Assembly: GCF_022669155.1 (NCBI RefSeq)
Contig: NZ_JALBVB010000052.1
Span: 39,227-79,180, forward strand
Source of the DNA: Kineococcus sp. TRM81007
GTDB taxonomy: Bacteria > Actinomycetota > Actinomycetes > Actinomycetales > Kineococcaceae
Length of the DNA stretch: 39,954 nucleotides
Direction of reading: 5' to 3'
Both the position numbers and the translations under genes were made by a program. Below, piece by piece: positions 18,319 through 26,289 of the stretch; the stretch's first letter is position 1; each line of letters opens with the position of its first letter. The notes under the pieces are model-generated. The model saw only the letters and a list, made by a program, of their open reading frames with translations. It was not told the origin of the DNA and ran no database searches.

Positions 18319-19322
18319 AGCGCCGCCACCAGGGTCAGGAGCGCCGCGGCGACGTCCTCCACGAGCGCGGCGTCCACGTCCGGCACGCGCTCGCCCGCCC
18401 AGGCGCGCCAGGCGGCACCGGCGTACGAGCCGGCCGCGGCACCGGCCAACCCGGCCAGCGCCGGCAGGAGCGTCCTGCTGCGCTCACGGCGCGCCAGGGC
18501 GGCGGCGCCCACCGCTCCCGTCAGCAGTCGGGGCGGCAACCCGCTGGCGCCGAGTCTGCTGGGCGTGCCCGGCAGCTTGTCGGCGATGAGCTCACCACCC
18601 AGAGCGAGGCCGCTGAGCGCGGCGGCCGGGGCGCCGCCGGGCAGCGCCCGGGTCCCGGCGGACAGCAGCGCGGGGCCGGCCAGGCCCAGGGAGCTGCGCC
18701 CGCCCGCCGCCACGCCCAGCAGCGCGCTGCGCAGCACCAGGCCCGCGGAGGCGCGGGACGGGGAGCGGCGTCCGGCAGCCGGCCGGTCCAGCGAGGGCAG
18801 GTCCACGATCGGGGTGCGGGCCCGCCCGGGGACCGGGTCCAGGGCGCGCAGCGTCGCGTGGGTGACCACGCCGTAGGCCAGGTGCGGCAGGGCGTCGGAG
18901 ACCCAGTCCTGCGTGCCCCAGGTGCGCAGGTCGGTCACGCCGAGCGCGTGCGCCGGCAGGTCGGTCGCCGCCATCGCGAGCGCGCCGGTGACCACGCCGC
19001 CCAGGCCGGCGGGCATGCGCAGCCCGGCGGCGCGGCCCAGCCCGACGAGCTTGCCCACCCCGACACCGGCGGCGTACCCGGACAGCGCGCCCAGGGCGCT
19101 GGTGCGGTGCGCGCGCTCGGCGCCGCGGCCGGCCACCGGGCGCCCGAGGCGCTCGGCCAGGGCGGTGGCCGTCTGCTCGGGCACCGCGCTGGGGGCGCGG
19201 CCGCGCACGGCCATGTCGCCGTACGTGACGGCGTTGAGGACCGTCGTGCCCGCGGCGCCGGAAGCGGCGCCGGCGAGGAGCACGCCGAGGGGGCTGCGGG
19301 GGCTGCGTGTCGTCGAGGTCAC
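18300..19322 (-). CDS. DUF4126-like membrane-associated protein
   Basis: 340-residue Ala/Gly-rich protein of unknown function. The N-terminal half (GVLLAGAASGAAGTTVLNAVTYGDMAVRGR, then PEQTATALAERLGRP) matches a motif common in uncharacterised actinobacterial proteins. It includes a DLPAHALGVTDLRTWGTQDWVSDALPHLAYGVVTH segment. The C-terminal half (RSSLGLAGPALLS, LGGELIADKLPGTPSRL, then PPRLLTGAVGAAALARR) looks like DUF4126. The glycine-rich hydrophobic stretches suggest membrane association. The GTG at 19322 marks where the shadow-like upstream frame ends. It is convergent with ruvC and shares its strand with the hydrolase gene upstream. A 27-bp tandem duplication covers its stop codon. Confidence 0.8.
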   Translation of the reverse strand: MTSTTRSPRSPLGVLLAGAASGAAGTTVLNAVTYGDMAVRGRAPSAVPEQTATALAERLGRPVAGRGAERAHRTSALGALSGYAAGVGVGKLVGLGRAAGLRMPAGLGGVVTGALAMAATDLPAHALGVTDLRTWGTQDWVSDALPHLAYGVVTHATLRALDPVPGRARTPIVDLPSLDRPAAGRRSPSRASAGLVLRSALLGVAAGGRSSLGLAGPALLSAGTRALPGGAPAAALSGLALGGELIADKLPGTPSRLGASGLPPRLLTGAVGAAALARRERSRTLLPALAGLAGAAAGSYAGAAWRAWAGERVPDVDAALVEDVAAALLTLVAALPHRRG

Positions 19323-19381
19323 CGCGCCACTGTCCTGCCGTCCCCGCCGGTCGGCCACTCGGCGCCGCCCCGCGCGGACGG

Positions 19382-20086
19382 TCAGCGCAGGTGCTCGCGC
19401 AGGAACGCCGTGGTGCGCGACCAGGCCAGCTCCGCGGCCTCGGGGCGGTGGTTCGGGCGCTCGTCGTTGTAGAAGGCGTGCGGAGCCGGGTAGGTGCGGA
19501 AGTCCACCTCGGCGCCGGACTGCTCGCGCACGCGCCGTTCGGTCTCGCGCACCGCGTCCAGCGGCACGGAGGCGTCCTCCTCGCCGAAGTGCCCCAGCAC
19601 CGCCGCCCGCAGCCCCGAGAAGTCCGTGGTCGGCCCGGGGATCCCGTACCAGGGCACGGCCGCCCCGATCCGCTCGCCCTGCTGGGCGGCGAGGGTGAGG
19701 ACGAACGCCCCGCCCATGCAGAAGCCCACCGCACCGACGGTGGCGGAGGTCGTCTCCGGCCGGGCCAGCAGGTGCGTCACCGCGCCGGCCAGGTCCCGGG
19801 CCGCCCGCTCGGGCGGCAGCTCGGCCAGGAAGCGCTGCGCCTCCTCGGCGTCGTGCGTGGTGCGCCCGCCGTACAGGTCGGGCGCCAGGGCGACGAAGCC
19901 CTCGGACGCGAAGCGGTCGACGACACCGGCGACGTGGTCGGTCAGGCCCCACCACTCCTGCACGACGATCACCCCCGGCCCGCTGCCGGAGGCCGGCACC
20001 CGCAGGTAGCCGTGCGCGTGACCACTCTCGGAGGCGCTCTCGAACGTGACGTTCTGGCGGGGGTTGGCGTGCTGCTCGTGGCTCAC
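19382..20086 (-). CDS. Dienelactone hydrolase family protein
   Basis: 234-residue alpha/beta hydrolase of the dienelactone hydrolase family. The catalytic Cys is in VGAVGFCMGGAFVL, the Asp in GHFGEEDASVPLD and the His in YPAPHAFYND; the oxyanion-side VVQEWWGLTDHV is also typical. Family members cleave dienelactones in chlorocatechol breakdown, but most genomic copies have no known substrate, and no aromatic-degradation genes are nearby. The GTG at 20086 places the first strand correctly. The gene reads divergently from ruvA and lies 59 bases from the DUF4126-like gene on the same strand. Confidence 0.92.
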   Translation of the reverse strand: MSHEQHANPRQNVTFESASESGHAHGYLRVPASGSGPGVIVVQEWWGLTDHVAGVVDRFASEGFVALAPDLYGGRTTHDAEEAQRFLAELPPERAARDLAGAVTHLLARPETTSATVGAVGFCMGGAFVLTLAAQQGERIGAAVPWYGIPGPTTDFSGLRAAVLGHFGEEDASVPLDAVRETERRVREQSGAEVDFRTYPAPHAFYNDERPNHRPEAAELAWSRTTAFLREHLR

Positions 20087-20146
20087 GGCACCCGATCGTG
20101 CCGCCTGCGGCCGCGCGCCGCGCGGGGGGGTGTCGGTCGCGCTCGT

Positions 20147-20152
20147 TAGCCT
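20147..20152 (+). promoter_or_regulatory. -10 box (TAGCCT) upstream of ruvAB
   Basis: TAGCCT in the short divergent region before ruvA. A start near 20159 gives a leader of about 46 bases containing the Shine-Dalgarno sequence. It is consistent with ruvAB having its own promoter because ruvC is separated from it. Confidence 0.45.
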
Positions 20153-20204
20153 TCGCTCGTACACGTGTTCGCGCGGGGCCGTCCCGCGCTGGGGTGGAGG
20201 TCGT

Positions 20205-20810
20205 GTGATCGCGTCGGTGCGCGGGCGGGTGCTCGCGGTGCGGCTGGACTCGGCGGTCGTCGAGGTCGGCGGGGTGGGCGTGCTCGTGCAGGCCGCCCCC
20301 GCGACGCTGGCGGCGCTGCGGCTCGGTGAGGAGGCCACGCTCGCGACGAGCCTGGTGGTGCGCGAGGATTCCCTGACGCTGTTCGGCTTCGCCGACGCCG
20401 ACGAGCGCGAGGTCTTCGAGGTCCTGCAGACCGTCTCCGGCGTGGGCCCGCGCCTGGCGCTGGCGATGCTCGCGGTGCACCGCCCCGACGGCCTGCGCGC
20501 CGCCGTGGCCGCGGAGGACCACGCCGCGCTGGTGCGGGTGCCCGGCATCGGCAAGAAGGGCGCGCAGCGGATCTGCCTGGAGCTGGGCGACCGGCTCGGC
20601 CCGCCCAGCGGGGCGGCCGCCCCGGCGGTGCCCGCGCCGGCCGTCGAGGACGCCCGCCGCCAGCAGGTCGTCGACGCCCTGGCGGGCCTGGGCTACGCGC
20701 CGAAGCAGGCCGGGGACGCGGTGGACGCGGTGGTGGGCGAGGACGAGGTGGGCGTGACGGACGTGGCGGGAACCCTGCGCTCCGCCCTGCGGCACCTGTC
20801 GGGACGCTGA
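20205..20810 (+). CDS. ruvA: Holliday junction branch migration protein RuvA
   Basis: Binds four-way junctions and loads the RuvB motors. The 201-residue protein shows domain I ([51 protein letters not shown]), domain II with two helix-hairpin-helix motifs ([16 protein letters not shown] and [19 protein letters not shown]), an Ala/Pro linker and the C-terminal RuvB-binding domain ([21 protein letters not shown]). The GTG at 20205 follows GGTGGAGG by four bases. ruvB starts within 30 bases of its stop. Confidence 0.96.
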   Translation: MIASVRGRVLAVRLDSAVVEVGGVGVLVQAAPATLAALRLGEEATLATSLVVREDSLTLFGFADADEREVFEVLQTVSGVGPRLALAMLAVHRPDGLRAAVAAEDHAALVRVPGIGKKGAQRICLELGDRLGPPSGAAAPAVPAPAVEDARRQQVVDALAGLGYAPKQAGDAVDAVVGEDEVGVTDVAGTLRSALRHLSGR

Positions 20811-20835
20811 CGCGCCGATGGCGAGGGAGGACGAC

Positions 20836-21906
20836 GTGAGCGAGCGGATGGTCACGGCGGGCGCCGACGAGGGGGAGCGCGCCGCCGAGTCGGCGCTGCG
20901 CCCGCACGGCCTGGACGAGTTCGTCGGCCAGAAGGTCGTGCGCGAGCAGCTCTCGCTGGTGCTCGACGCGGCGAGGGCCCGTGGCGGTACCAGCGACCAC
21001 GTGCTCTTCTCCGGCCCGCCCGGGCTGGGCAAGACGACGCTGGCGATGATCGTCGCCGCCGAGATGGGGGCGCCGCTGCGGCAGTCCAGCGGCCCGGCGA
21101 TCCAGCACGCCGGCGACCTCGCCGCCGTGCTCAGCTCCCTCGACGAGGGTGAGGTCCTCTTCCTCGACGAGATCCACCGCATGGCGCGCCCGGCGGAGGA
21201 GATGCTGTACATGGCGATGGAGGACTACCGCGTCGACGTCGTCGTGGGCAAGGGACCGGGCGCCACCGCCATCCCGCTGGAGCTGCCGCGCTTCACGCTG
21301 GTGGGCGCGACCACGCGCGCCGGGCTGCTGCCGGCGCCGCTGCGCGACCGCTTCGGCTTCACGGGCTACCTGGACTTCTACACGCCCGAGGAGCTCGTGC
21401 AGGTGCTGCGCCGCTCCGCCGCCCTGATGGGGGTGCAGCTGACCGCGGAGGGCGCCGTCGAGATCGGCCGTCGCTCGCGCGGCACCCCGCGCATCGCCAA
21501 CCGGTTGCTGCGCCGGGTGCGGGACTGGGCCCAGGTGCGCGGTTCGGGACTGGTGGACCGCCGCGCGGCCCGCGCCGCGCTGGAGGTGTATGAGGTGGAC
21601 GAGCGCGGTCTGGACCGGCTCGACCGGGCCGTGCTGGACGCGCTGTGCCGCCGCTTCGGCGGCGGGCCGGTGGGGTTGTCCACCCTCGCGGTCGTCGTGG
21701 GGGAGGAGGCCGAGACCGTGGAGACGGTCGCCGAGCCGTTCCTGGTGCGCGAGGGGCTGCTGGGCCGCACCCCGCGCGGGCGCGTGGCGCTGCCGGAGAC
21801 GTGGGCCCACCTGGGGCTGACCCCACCGCGGGACGCCGCCTGGCAGCTGCTGCCGGAGCCTGCCGGCGAGGGGGACGACGAGGCGGACGGCGCCGGCGGC
21901 GCGTGA
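20836..21906 (+). CDS. ruvB: Holliday junction branch migration ATPase RuvB
   Basis: Hexameric AAA+ motor of the RuvABC complex. From the chosen start it has 356 residues. Visible are [12 protein letters not shown], Walker [12 protein letters not shown] near 60, [19 protein letters not shown], Walker [11 protein letters not shown] near 107, [13 protein letters not shown], sensor 1 in [11 protein letters not shown], the arginine finger region [30 protein letters not shown], and the winged-helix C-terminus with [18 protein letters not shown]. The GTG at 20836 has AGGGAGGA just upstream and is preferred; an in-frame ATG at 20818 without a Shine-Dalgarno sequence would add six residues. The acidic tail is typical of actinobacterial RuvB. 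Confidence 0.96.
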   Translation: MSERMVTAGADEGERAAESALRPHGLDEFVGQKVVREQLSLVLDAARARGGTSDHVLFSGPPGLGKTTLAMIVAAEMGAPLRQSSGPAIQHAGDLAAVLSSLDEGEVLFLDEIHRMARPAEEMLYMAMEDYRVDVVVGKGPGATAIPLELPRFTLVGATTRAGLLPAPLRDRFGFTGYLDFYTPEELVQVLRRSAALMGVQLTAEGAVEIGRRSRGTPRIANRLLRRVRDWAQVRGSGLVDRRAARAALEVYEVDERGLDRLDRAVLDALCRRFGGGPVGLSTLAVVVGEEAETVETVAEPFLVREGLLGRTPRGRVALPETWAHLGLTPPRDAAWQLLPEPAGEGDDEADGAGGA

Positions 21907-21976
21907 GCCGCCCGGGGGAGCGGCGGACCGGGGGTGCGGGCCACGTCGCTGTCCAGGGCTGTCCGGGTGATCCGTC

Positions 21977-21982
21977 TAGACT
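21977..21982 (+). promoter_or_regulatory. -10 box (TAGACT) of the yajC transcript
   Basis: TAGACT in the 214-base gap after ruvB. A start near 21988 gives yajC an unusually long leader of about 130 bases, very GC-rich and with much self-complementary GGCCGG sequence. No known riboswitch is recognisable in it. Confidence 0.5.
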
Positions 21983-22120
21983 GCGCGGGCGGGCCGGCCG
22001 GCCGGCGCCTGCCGGGTCGAGGAACCCGCAGCGGGTGCCTGGCGTTGGCCCGCCGTGCCGGCAACGGGCCGGCGCGGGTGCCGGTGCGCCGTCGAACCCA
22101 CCGGCGCGGAGAGGGATGTC

Positions 22121-22504
22121 GTGGGTGGTGGCGGCGGTAGCCAGCTGATCTTCCTGCTGCTGATGGTCGCGCTGCTGGTCTTCATGTTCAGCCGGACGCG
22201 CAAGCAGCAGCGGGCCCAGGTGGAGATGCAGAACAGCGTCGGTCCGGGTGCCGAGGTCATGACGACGTCGGGCACCTACGGGACGGTCGTGGACGTCGAC
22301 GGCGACACGGTCGTCCTGGAGATCGCGCCGGGCGTGCGCACCCGGTGGGCGCGGCGCGCGGTCGCGCGCGTGGTGACCCCGGCCCTGGCGCCGGTGAGCC
22401 CTGCCGACGCCGTTCCCGGCGCCGAGGGCGGCCTGGACCTGCGCAAGCCCGGTCAGGACCCGGCGGGCGACGACCCCGCGGACGGCGGCGCCCACCGCGC
22501 CTGA
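22121..22504 (+). CDS. yajC: Preprotein translocase accessory subunit YajC
   Basis: 127-residue single-span membrane protein that accompanies SecDF. It has a short glycine-rich N-terminus, the transmembrane helix LIFLLLMVALLVFMFS (about 9-24), the basic RTRKQQRAQVEMQNSV, and the conserved VGPGAEVMTTSGTYGTVVDVDGDTVVLEIAPGVRTRWARRAVARVV cytosolic domain. The C-terminal extension is polar. The GTG at 22121 has GGAGAGGGA four bases upstream. secD and secF follow. Confidence 0.94.
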   Translation: MGGGGGSQLIFLLLMVALLVFMFSRTRKQQRAQVEMQNSVGPGAEVMTTSGTYGTVVDVDGDTVVLEIAPGVRTRWARRAVARVVTPALAPVSPADAVPGAEGGLDLRKPGQDPAGDDPADGGAHRA

Positions 22505-22565
22505 CACGCCCTGCGCCGCTGCGCCCGTCCCGCTCACAGCGGTTACTGGTATGACAGCGGCCATC

Positions 22566-22571
22566 TACTAT
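22566..22571 (+). promoter_or_regulatory. -10-like TACTAT in a relatively AT-rich gap before secD
   Basis: The stretch 22540-22585 is clearly less GC-rich than its surroundings and holds TACTAT at 22566-22571, with TTACTG 17 bases before it. This suggests a secDF promoter separate from yajC. The -35 is poor. Confidence 0.4.
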
Positions 22572-22636
22572 CAGTGACAAGCTTGCGCTGACCGGGTGAC
22601 GACCGTCTCCGGGTGAGCCCCGTCCCGAGGTACCCA

Positions 22637-24595
22637 GTGTCCAACGACAGGCCCCCGCGCGTGCGCCGAGGCGCACCCATCCGCCGTCCCCACCCCGGGC
22701 GCACCCTGGTGCTGCTGGCGGTGCTGGTCGCGCTGCTGTTCGGCGCCGTCGGCGCCGGCTCGATCTGGGGGACCGCGCGCTGGTCGCCGGGTCTGGCCCT
22801 CGACCTGGAGGGCGGCACCCAGGTCGTCCTGACACCGCGTGCCGTCGACGGCGGTGAGGTCGAGACCGAGCAGGTGCAGCGCGCAGCGAACATCATCCGC
22901 CAGCGCGTGGACGCGACCGGGGTCTCCGAGGCCCAGGTGCAGGTGCAGGGCGGGGAGAACATCACGGTCTCCATCCCCGGCCGGGCCACCCGCGAGCAGC
23001 TCGACCTCATCGCCCGGTCAGCGCAGCTGCGCATGCGACCGGTGATCTACGCCGAGCCGGTCGCCCTGTCCATGGACCCCGAGCCCACGGCGGTGCCCGA
23101 GGAGGGTGCGACCCCGACCGAGGGTGCGACCCCGACCCCCACGCAGAGCGCCGACGGCGCGGCGGCGCCCGCCGCCCTGCAGCGGGCCACCACGGCCCCC
23201 GCCGAGCCCGCGGCCCCCGCCGAGCCCGCGGCCCCCGCCGAGCCGGCGCCCACCCCGCCCTCCCTCACCGAGCTGGCCACCCCGCGGCCCACCCCAGGGC
23301 CCGGGCAGCCGAGCGAGGCGCCCACCCCGGCCCCCACGGACGCCAGCGACGACGCGTGGCTGTCCAGCCCCGGGCTGGTGGAGGTCTTCCAGGGCCTGGA
23401 CTGCTCGGACCCGGCGCAGCGCGCCGGCGGCCTCCTCGAGGACCCCGACCTGCCGCTGGTCACCTGCAACCAGGAAGGCACTGAGAAGTACGTCCTCGGG
23501 CCCGCCGTGATCGAGGGCACCCAGCTGACCGACGCCACCGCCGCCCAGGCGCGCAACGACCAGGGGTACGCGACCGGTGGCTGGGCCGTGCAGCTGTCCT
23601 TCGACGCCAGCGGCGACGCGGTCTTCCAGGAGCTGACCGCGCGCATCTCGCAGCTGAGCGACCCCAAGAACCGCTTCGCCGCGGTCCTGGACGGCCTCGT
23701 CGTCACCGCCCCGAGCGTCAGCCAGACGATCGTGGGCGACCCGGAGATCACCGGGAACTTCACGCAGGCCAGCGCCGACGCGCTCGCCCAGCAGCTGAAG
23801 TTCGGCGCCCTGCCGCTGTCCTTCGTGGTGCAGACCGAGGAGCAGATCTCCGCGACGCTCGGCGAGGACCAGCTGCGCAACGGCCTGATCGCCGGGCTCG
23901 TCGGCCTGCTGCTCGTCGTGGCGTACTCGGTCCTGCAGTACCGCGCCCTGGCGGTGGTCACGATCGGCAGCCTGGCGCTGGCCGCGCTGCTGACCTACGG
24001 CGTCATCCTGCTGCTGAGCTGGCTGCAGGGCTTCCGGCTGAGCCTGGCCGGCGTTGCCGGCCTCATCGTCGCGGTCGGCATCACCGCCGACTCCTTCATC
24101 ATCTTCTTCGAGCGCGTGCGCGACGAGATCCGCGACGGGCGCGCGCTCACCTCCGCCGTCGAGGCCGGCTGGCACCGGGCGCGCCGCACGATCCTCGTCT
24201 CGGACGCGGTGAGCCTGCTCTCGGCGGTCGTGCTGTTCGTCCTCGCGGTCGGCAACGTGCGCGGCTTCGCCTACACGCTCGGCATCACCACGCTCATCGA
24301 CCTGCTCGTCGTCGTGCTCTTCACGCACCCCGTCGTGGGGCTGCTGGCGCGCACGAAGTTCTTCGGCGGCGGGCACAAGCTGTCCGGGTTCGACCCCGAG
24401 CACCTCGGCTCGACCGTCGCGCGGCACGCGCTGCACCACGGCGCGCACCGCCCCACGGTCGCCGAGCGGCGCGCTGCGGAGCGGGCCCGGGCAGCCCAGG
24501 GCGACGAGACGGGCGGCGCTGCGGACGGCGGCGCGGACGACGAGGCGGCGCGCACCGGCGGGGCCGGTGCCGCGAGCGACAGGAGCGACGCCTGA
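22637..24595 (+). CDS. secD: Protein translocase subunit SecD
   Basis: Proton-driven partner of SecYEG that pulls exported proteins through in the late stage. The 652-residue protein has an N-terminal helix (TLVLLAVLVALLFGAVGAG), LALDLEGGTQVVL, the extracytoplasmic P1 region with IIRQRVDATGVSEAQVQVQGGENI, and five C-terminal helices. Those include the conserved acidic residue in VGITADSFIIFFERVRDE. A linker of roughly 100 residues rich in Pro, Ala, Glu and Thr is inserted in the periplasmic part and contains two sets of six-residue tandem repeats. The GTG at 22637 follows GAGG by six bases; a GTG at 22613 is the alternative. The stop overlaps the secF ATG. Confidence 0.95.
   Translation: MSNDRPPRVRRGAPIRRPHPGRTLVLLAVLVALLFGAVGAGSIWGTARWSPGLALDLEGGTQVVLTPRAVDGGEVETEQVQRAANIIRQRVDATGVSEAQVQVQGGENITVSIPGRATREQLDLIARSAQLRMRPVIYAEPVALSMDPEPTAVPEEGATPTEGATPTPTQSADGAAAPAALQRATTAPAEPAAPAEPAAPAEPAPTPPSLTELATPRPTPGPGQPSEAPTPAPTDASDDAWLSSPGLVEVFQGLDCSDPAQRAGGLLEDPDLPLVTCNQEGTEKYVLGPAVIEGTQLTDATAAQARNDQGYATGGWAVQLSFDASGDAVFQELTARISQLSDPKNRFAAVLDGLVVTAPSVSQTIVGDPEITGNFTQASADALAQQLKFGALPLSFVVQTEEQISATLGEDQLRNGLIAGLVGLLLVVAYSVLQYRALAVVTIGSLALAALLTYGVILLLSWLQGFRLSLAGVAGLIVAVGITADSFIIFFERVRDEIRDGRALTSAVEAGWHRARRTILVSDAVSLLSAVVLFVLAVGNVRGFAYTLGITTLIDLLVVVLFTHPVVGLLARTKFFGGGHKLSGFDPEHLGSTVARHALHHGAHRPTVAERRAAERARAAQGDETGGAADGGADDEAARTGGAGAASDRSDA
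23102..23137 (+). repeat. 18-bp direct repeat, two copies, inside secD
   Basis: Identical 18-base units at 23102-23119 and 23120-23137 encode EGATPT twice in the SecD linker. In frame. Confidence 0.9.
23193..23246 (+). repeat. 18-bp direct repeat, three copies, inside secD
   Basis: Units at 23193-23210, 23211-23228 and 23229-23246; the third differs by one base near its end. They encode repeated PAEPAA in the SecD linker. Confidence 0.9.
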
Positions 24596-25644
24596 TGGGC
24601 ATGGCAGCAGTGGGCAACCGGCTCTACACCGGTGAGTCCTCCTTCGACTTCGTGGGCCGGCGCAAGCTGTGGTTCCTCATCGCCGCCGTGTGCGTCGCGC
24701 TGTCCGCGGTGCTCCTCGTCAAGCCCGGCCTGAACTTCGGCATCGAGTTCGAGGGCGGCTCGCAGTTCCGCGTCACCGGCTCCAGCGACCAGCAGGCCGC
24801 CCGCCAGGCCGTCGAGTCCGTCCTGCCGGGCACCGTGCCCGAGGTGACGCAGGTCGGCACCGACGGCGTGCGCGTGCAGACGGAGACGGTCAGCACCGAC
24901 GAGCTGGACCGGGTCCGTCAGGAGCTCGCCACGGTCCTGGGCGTGCCGGTGGAGGACGTGACCTCCTCGGCCGTGGGCCCCAGCTGGGGCCAGGACGTGA
25001 CGGACAAGGCCCTCACCGCGCTGGTGATCTTCTTCGTCCTCGTCTCGGTGGTCATGGCGGTGTACTTCCGCACCTGGACGATGGCGCTGGCCTCCATGGT
25101 CGCGCTCGTGCACGACCTCGTCATCACCGCCGGCGTCTACGCCCTCGTCGGCTTCGAGGTCACCCCCGCCTCCGTCATCGGCTTCCTCACGATCCTCGGG
25201 TACTCGCTGTACGACACCGTGGTCGTCTTCGACAAGGTGCGCGAGAACACCGACGAGGCGTTCGTGAAGCGCGACCGCACGTTCGCGCGGGCGGCGAACC
25301 TCGCCGTCAACCAGACCGTGGTTCGCTCGGTGAACACCACGGTCGTGGCGCTGCTGCCCGTGGCGGCCATCCTGTTCATCGGCGACCTCCTGCTGGGCGC
25401 CGGCACGCTGCGCGACATCAGCCTGGCCCTGTTCGTCGGGACCATCGTGGGCGCCTACTCCTCGATCTTCGTCGCCACCCCGCTGCTGGTGGTGCTGCGC
25501 TCGCGCGAGCCGCGGGTGCGGGCGCTGGACGCCGCCGTGACCGAGCGCGGCGCGCGCGGCGAGACGGAGCCGGTCGGGGCCGCGTCGGCGGGCGCGACCG
25601 CCGCCGGCACCACCACGGACGGCACCACCGGCGGTACCGCGTGA
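24595..25644 (+). CDS. secF: Protein translocase subunit SecF
   Basis: Membrane partner of SecD. The 349-residue protein has an N-terminal helix (KLWFLIAAVCVALSAVLLV), the LNFGIEFEGGSQFRV signature, an extracytoplasmic domain and five further helices. They include the conserved VHDLVITAGVYAL and ILGYSLYDTVVVFDKVREN with the acidic residue. The C-terminal ~50 residues are Ala/Gly/Thr-rich and low-complexity. The ATG overlaps the secD stop (TGATG); its own stop overlaps the apt GTG by four bases. Confidence 0.96.
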   Translation: MGMAAVGNRLYTGESSFDFVGRRKLWFLIAAVCVALSAVLLVKPGLNFGIEFEGGSQFRVTGSSDQQAARQAVESVLPGTVPEVTQVGTDGVRVQTETVSTDELDRVRQELATVLGVPVEDVTSSAVGPSWGQDVTDKALTALVIFFVLVSVVMAVYFRTWTMALASMVALVHDLVITAGVYALVGFEVTPASVIGFLTILGYSLYDTVVVFDKVRENTDEAFVKRDRTFARAANLAVNQTVVRSVNTTVVALLPVAAILFIGDLLLGAGTLRDISLALFVGTIVGAYSSIFVATPLLVVLRSREPRVRALDAAVTERGARGETEPVGAASAGATAAGTTTDGTTGGTA

Positions 25645-26210
25645 GCGTGCCGCAGGAGTCCCGGCAGCACGCCGTGCCCGGTGCGGACCGCGTGGCCGCG
25701 CTGGTGGACGCGGGGCTGCGGACCGTCCCCGACTTCCCCACCCCCGGGGTCCTGTTCCGGGACATGACGCCGTTGCTGGCCGACCCGGCCGCCTTCGCCG
25801 CGGTCCTGGCGGCGCTGGCCGACGTGGCGCGCAGCGCGGGCGCGGAGGCGGTGGCCGGGGTGGAGGCGCGCGGGTTCATGCTCGCCGCGCCCGTCGCCGA
25901 GCGCACCGGCCTGCCCTTCTGGCCGGTGCGCAAGGCGGGCAAGCTGCCCGGGCCGGTGCTGCGGCGCGAGTACGCCCTGGAGTACGGCACCGCCGCCCTC
26001 GAGCTGCGCGGCGACCTCGTGCGTCCCGGCCAGCGGGTCCTCGTGCTCGACGACGTGCTCGCCACCGGCGGCACCGCGCGCGCCGCGTGCGAGCTGGTCG
26101 AGGAGGCCGGCGCCCGCGTGGTGGCCCTGGCGGTCCTGCTCGAGCTGACCGCTCTCGGTGGTCGCGCCCGGCTGGGCGAGCGTGACGTGCTGGCGCTGAG
26201 CACCACCTGA
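25641..26210 (+). CDS. apt: Adenine phosphoribosyltransferase
   Basis: Salvages adenine to AMP using PRPP. The 189-residue protein has the family blocks [57 protein letters not shown] and the PRPP-binding loop [26 protein letters not shown]. Length fits. The GTG start overlaps the secF stop (GTGA), so it belongs to the secDF operon. It sits just before relA, its common neighbour in actinobacteria; both bear on purine nucleotide pools. Confidence 0.96.
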   Translation: MSVPQESRQHAVPGADRVAALVDAGLRTVPDFPTPGVLFRDMTPLLADPAAFAAVLAALADVARSAGAEAVAGVEARGFMLAAPVAERTGLPFWPVRKAGKLPGPVLRREYALEYGTAALELRGDLVRPGQRVLVLDDVLATGGTARAACELVEEAGARVVALAVLLELTALGGRARLGERDVLALSTT

Positions 26211-26257
26211 CCCGACCCTCCGGGGCGCTGCGGTCCGCGCGGTGGCCCGACGGCTCC

Positions 26258-26263
26258 TAGACT
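26258..26263 (+). promoter_or_regulatory. -10 box (TAGACT) of relA
   Basis: TAGACT 26 bases before the relA ATG, placing transcription start near 26270 with a short leader that carries the AGGAGGAG ribosome binding site. Confidence 0.5.
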
Positions 26264-26289
26264 GGCCCTCTGCGGACAGGAGGAGCGCC

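Noticed and set aside
23102-23246. CRISPR-like array
   Set aside because: The repeats are contiguous, 18 bp and in frame within secD; they are coding repeats without spacers.
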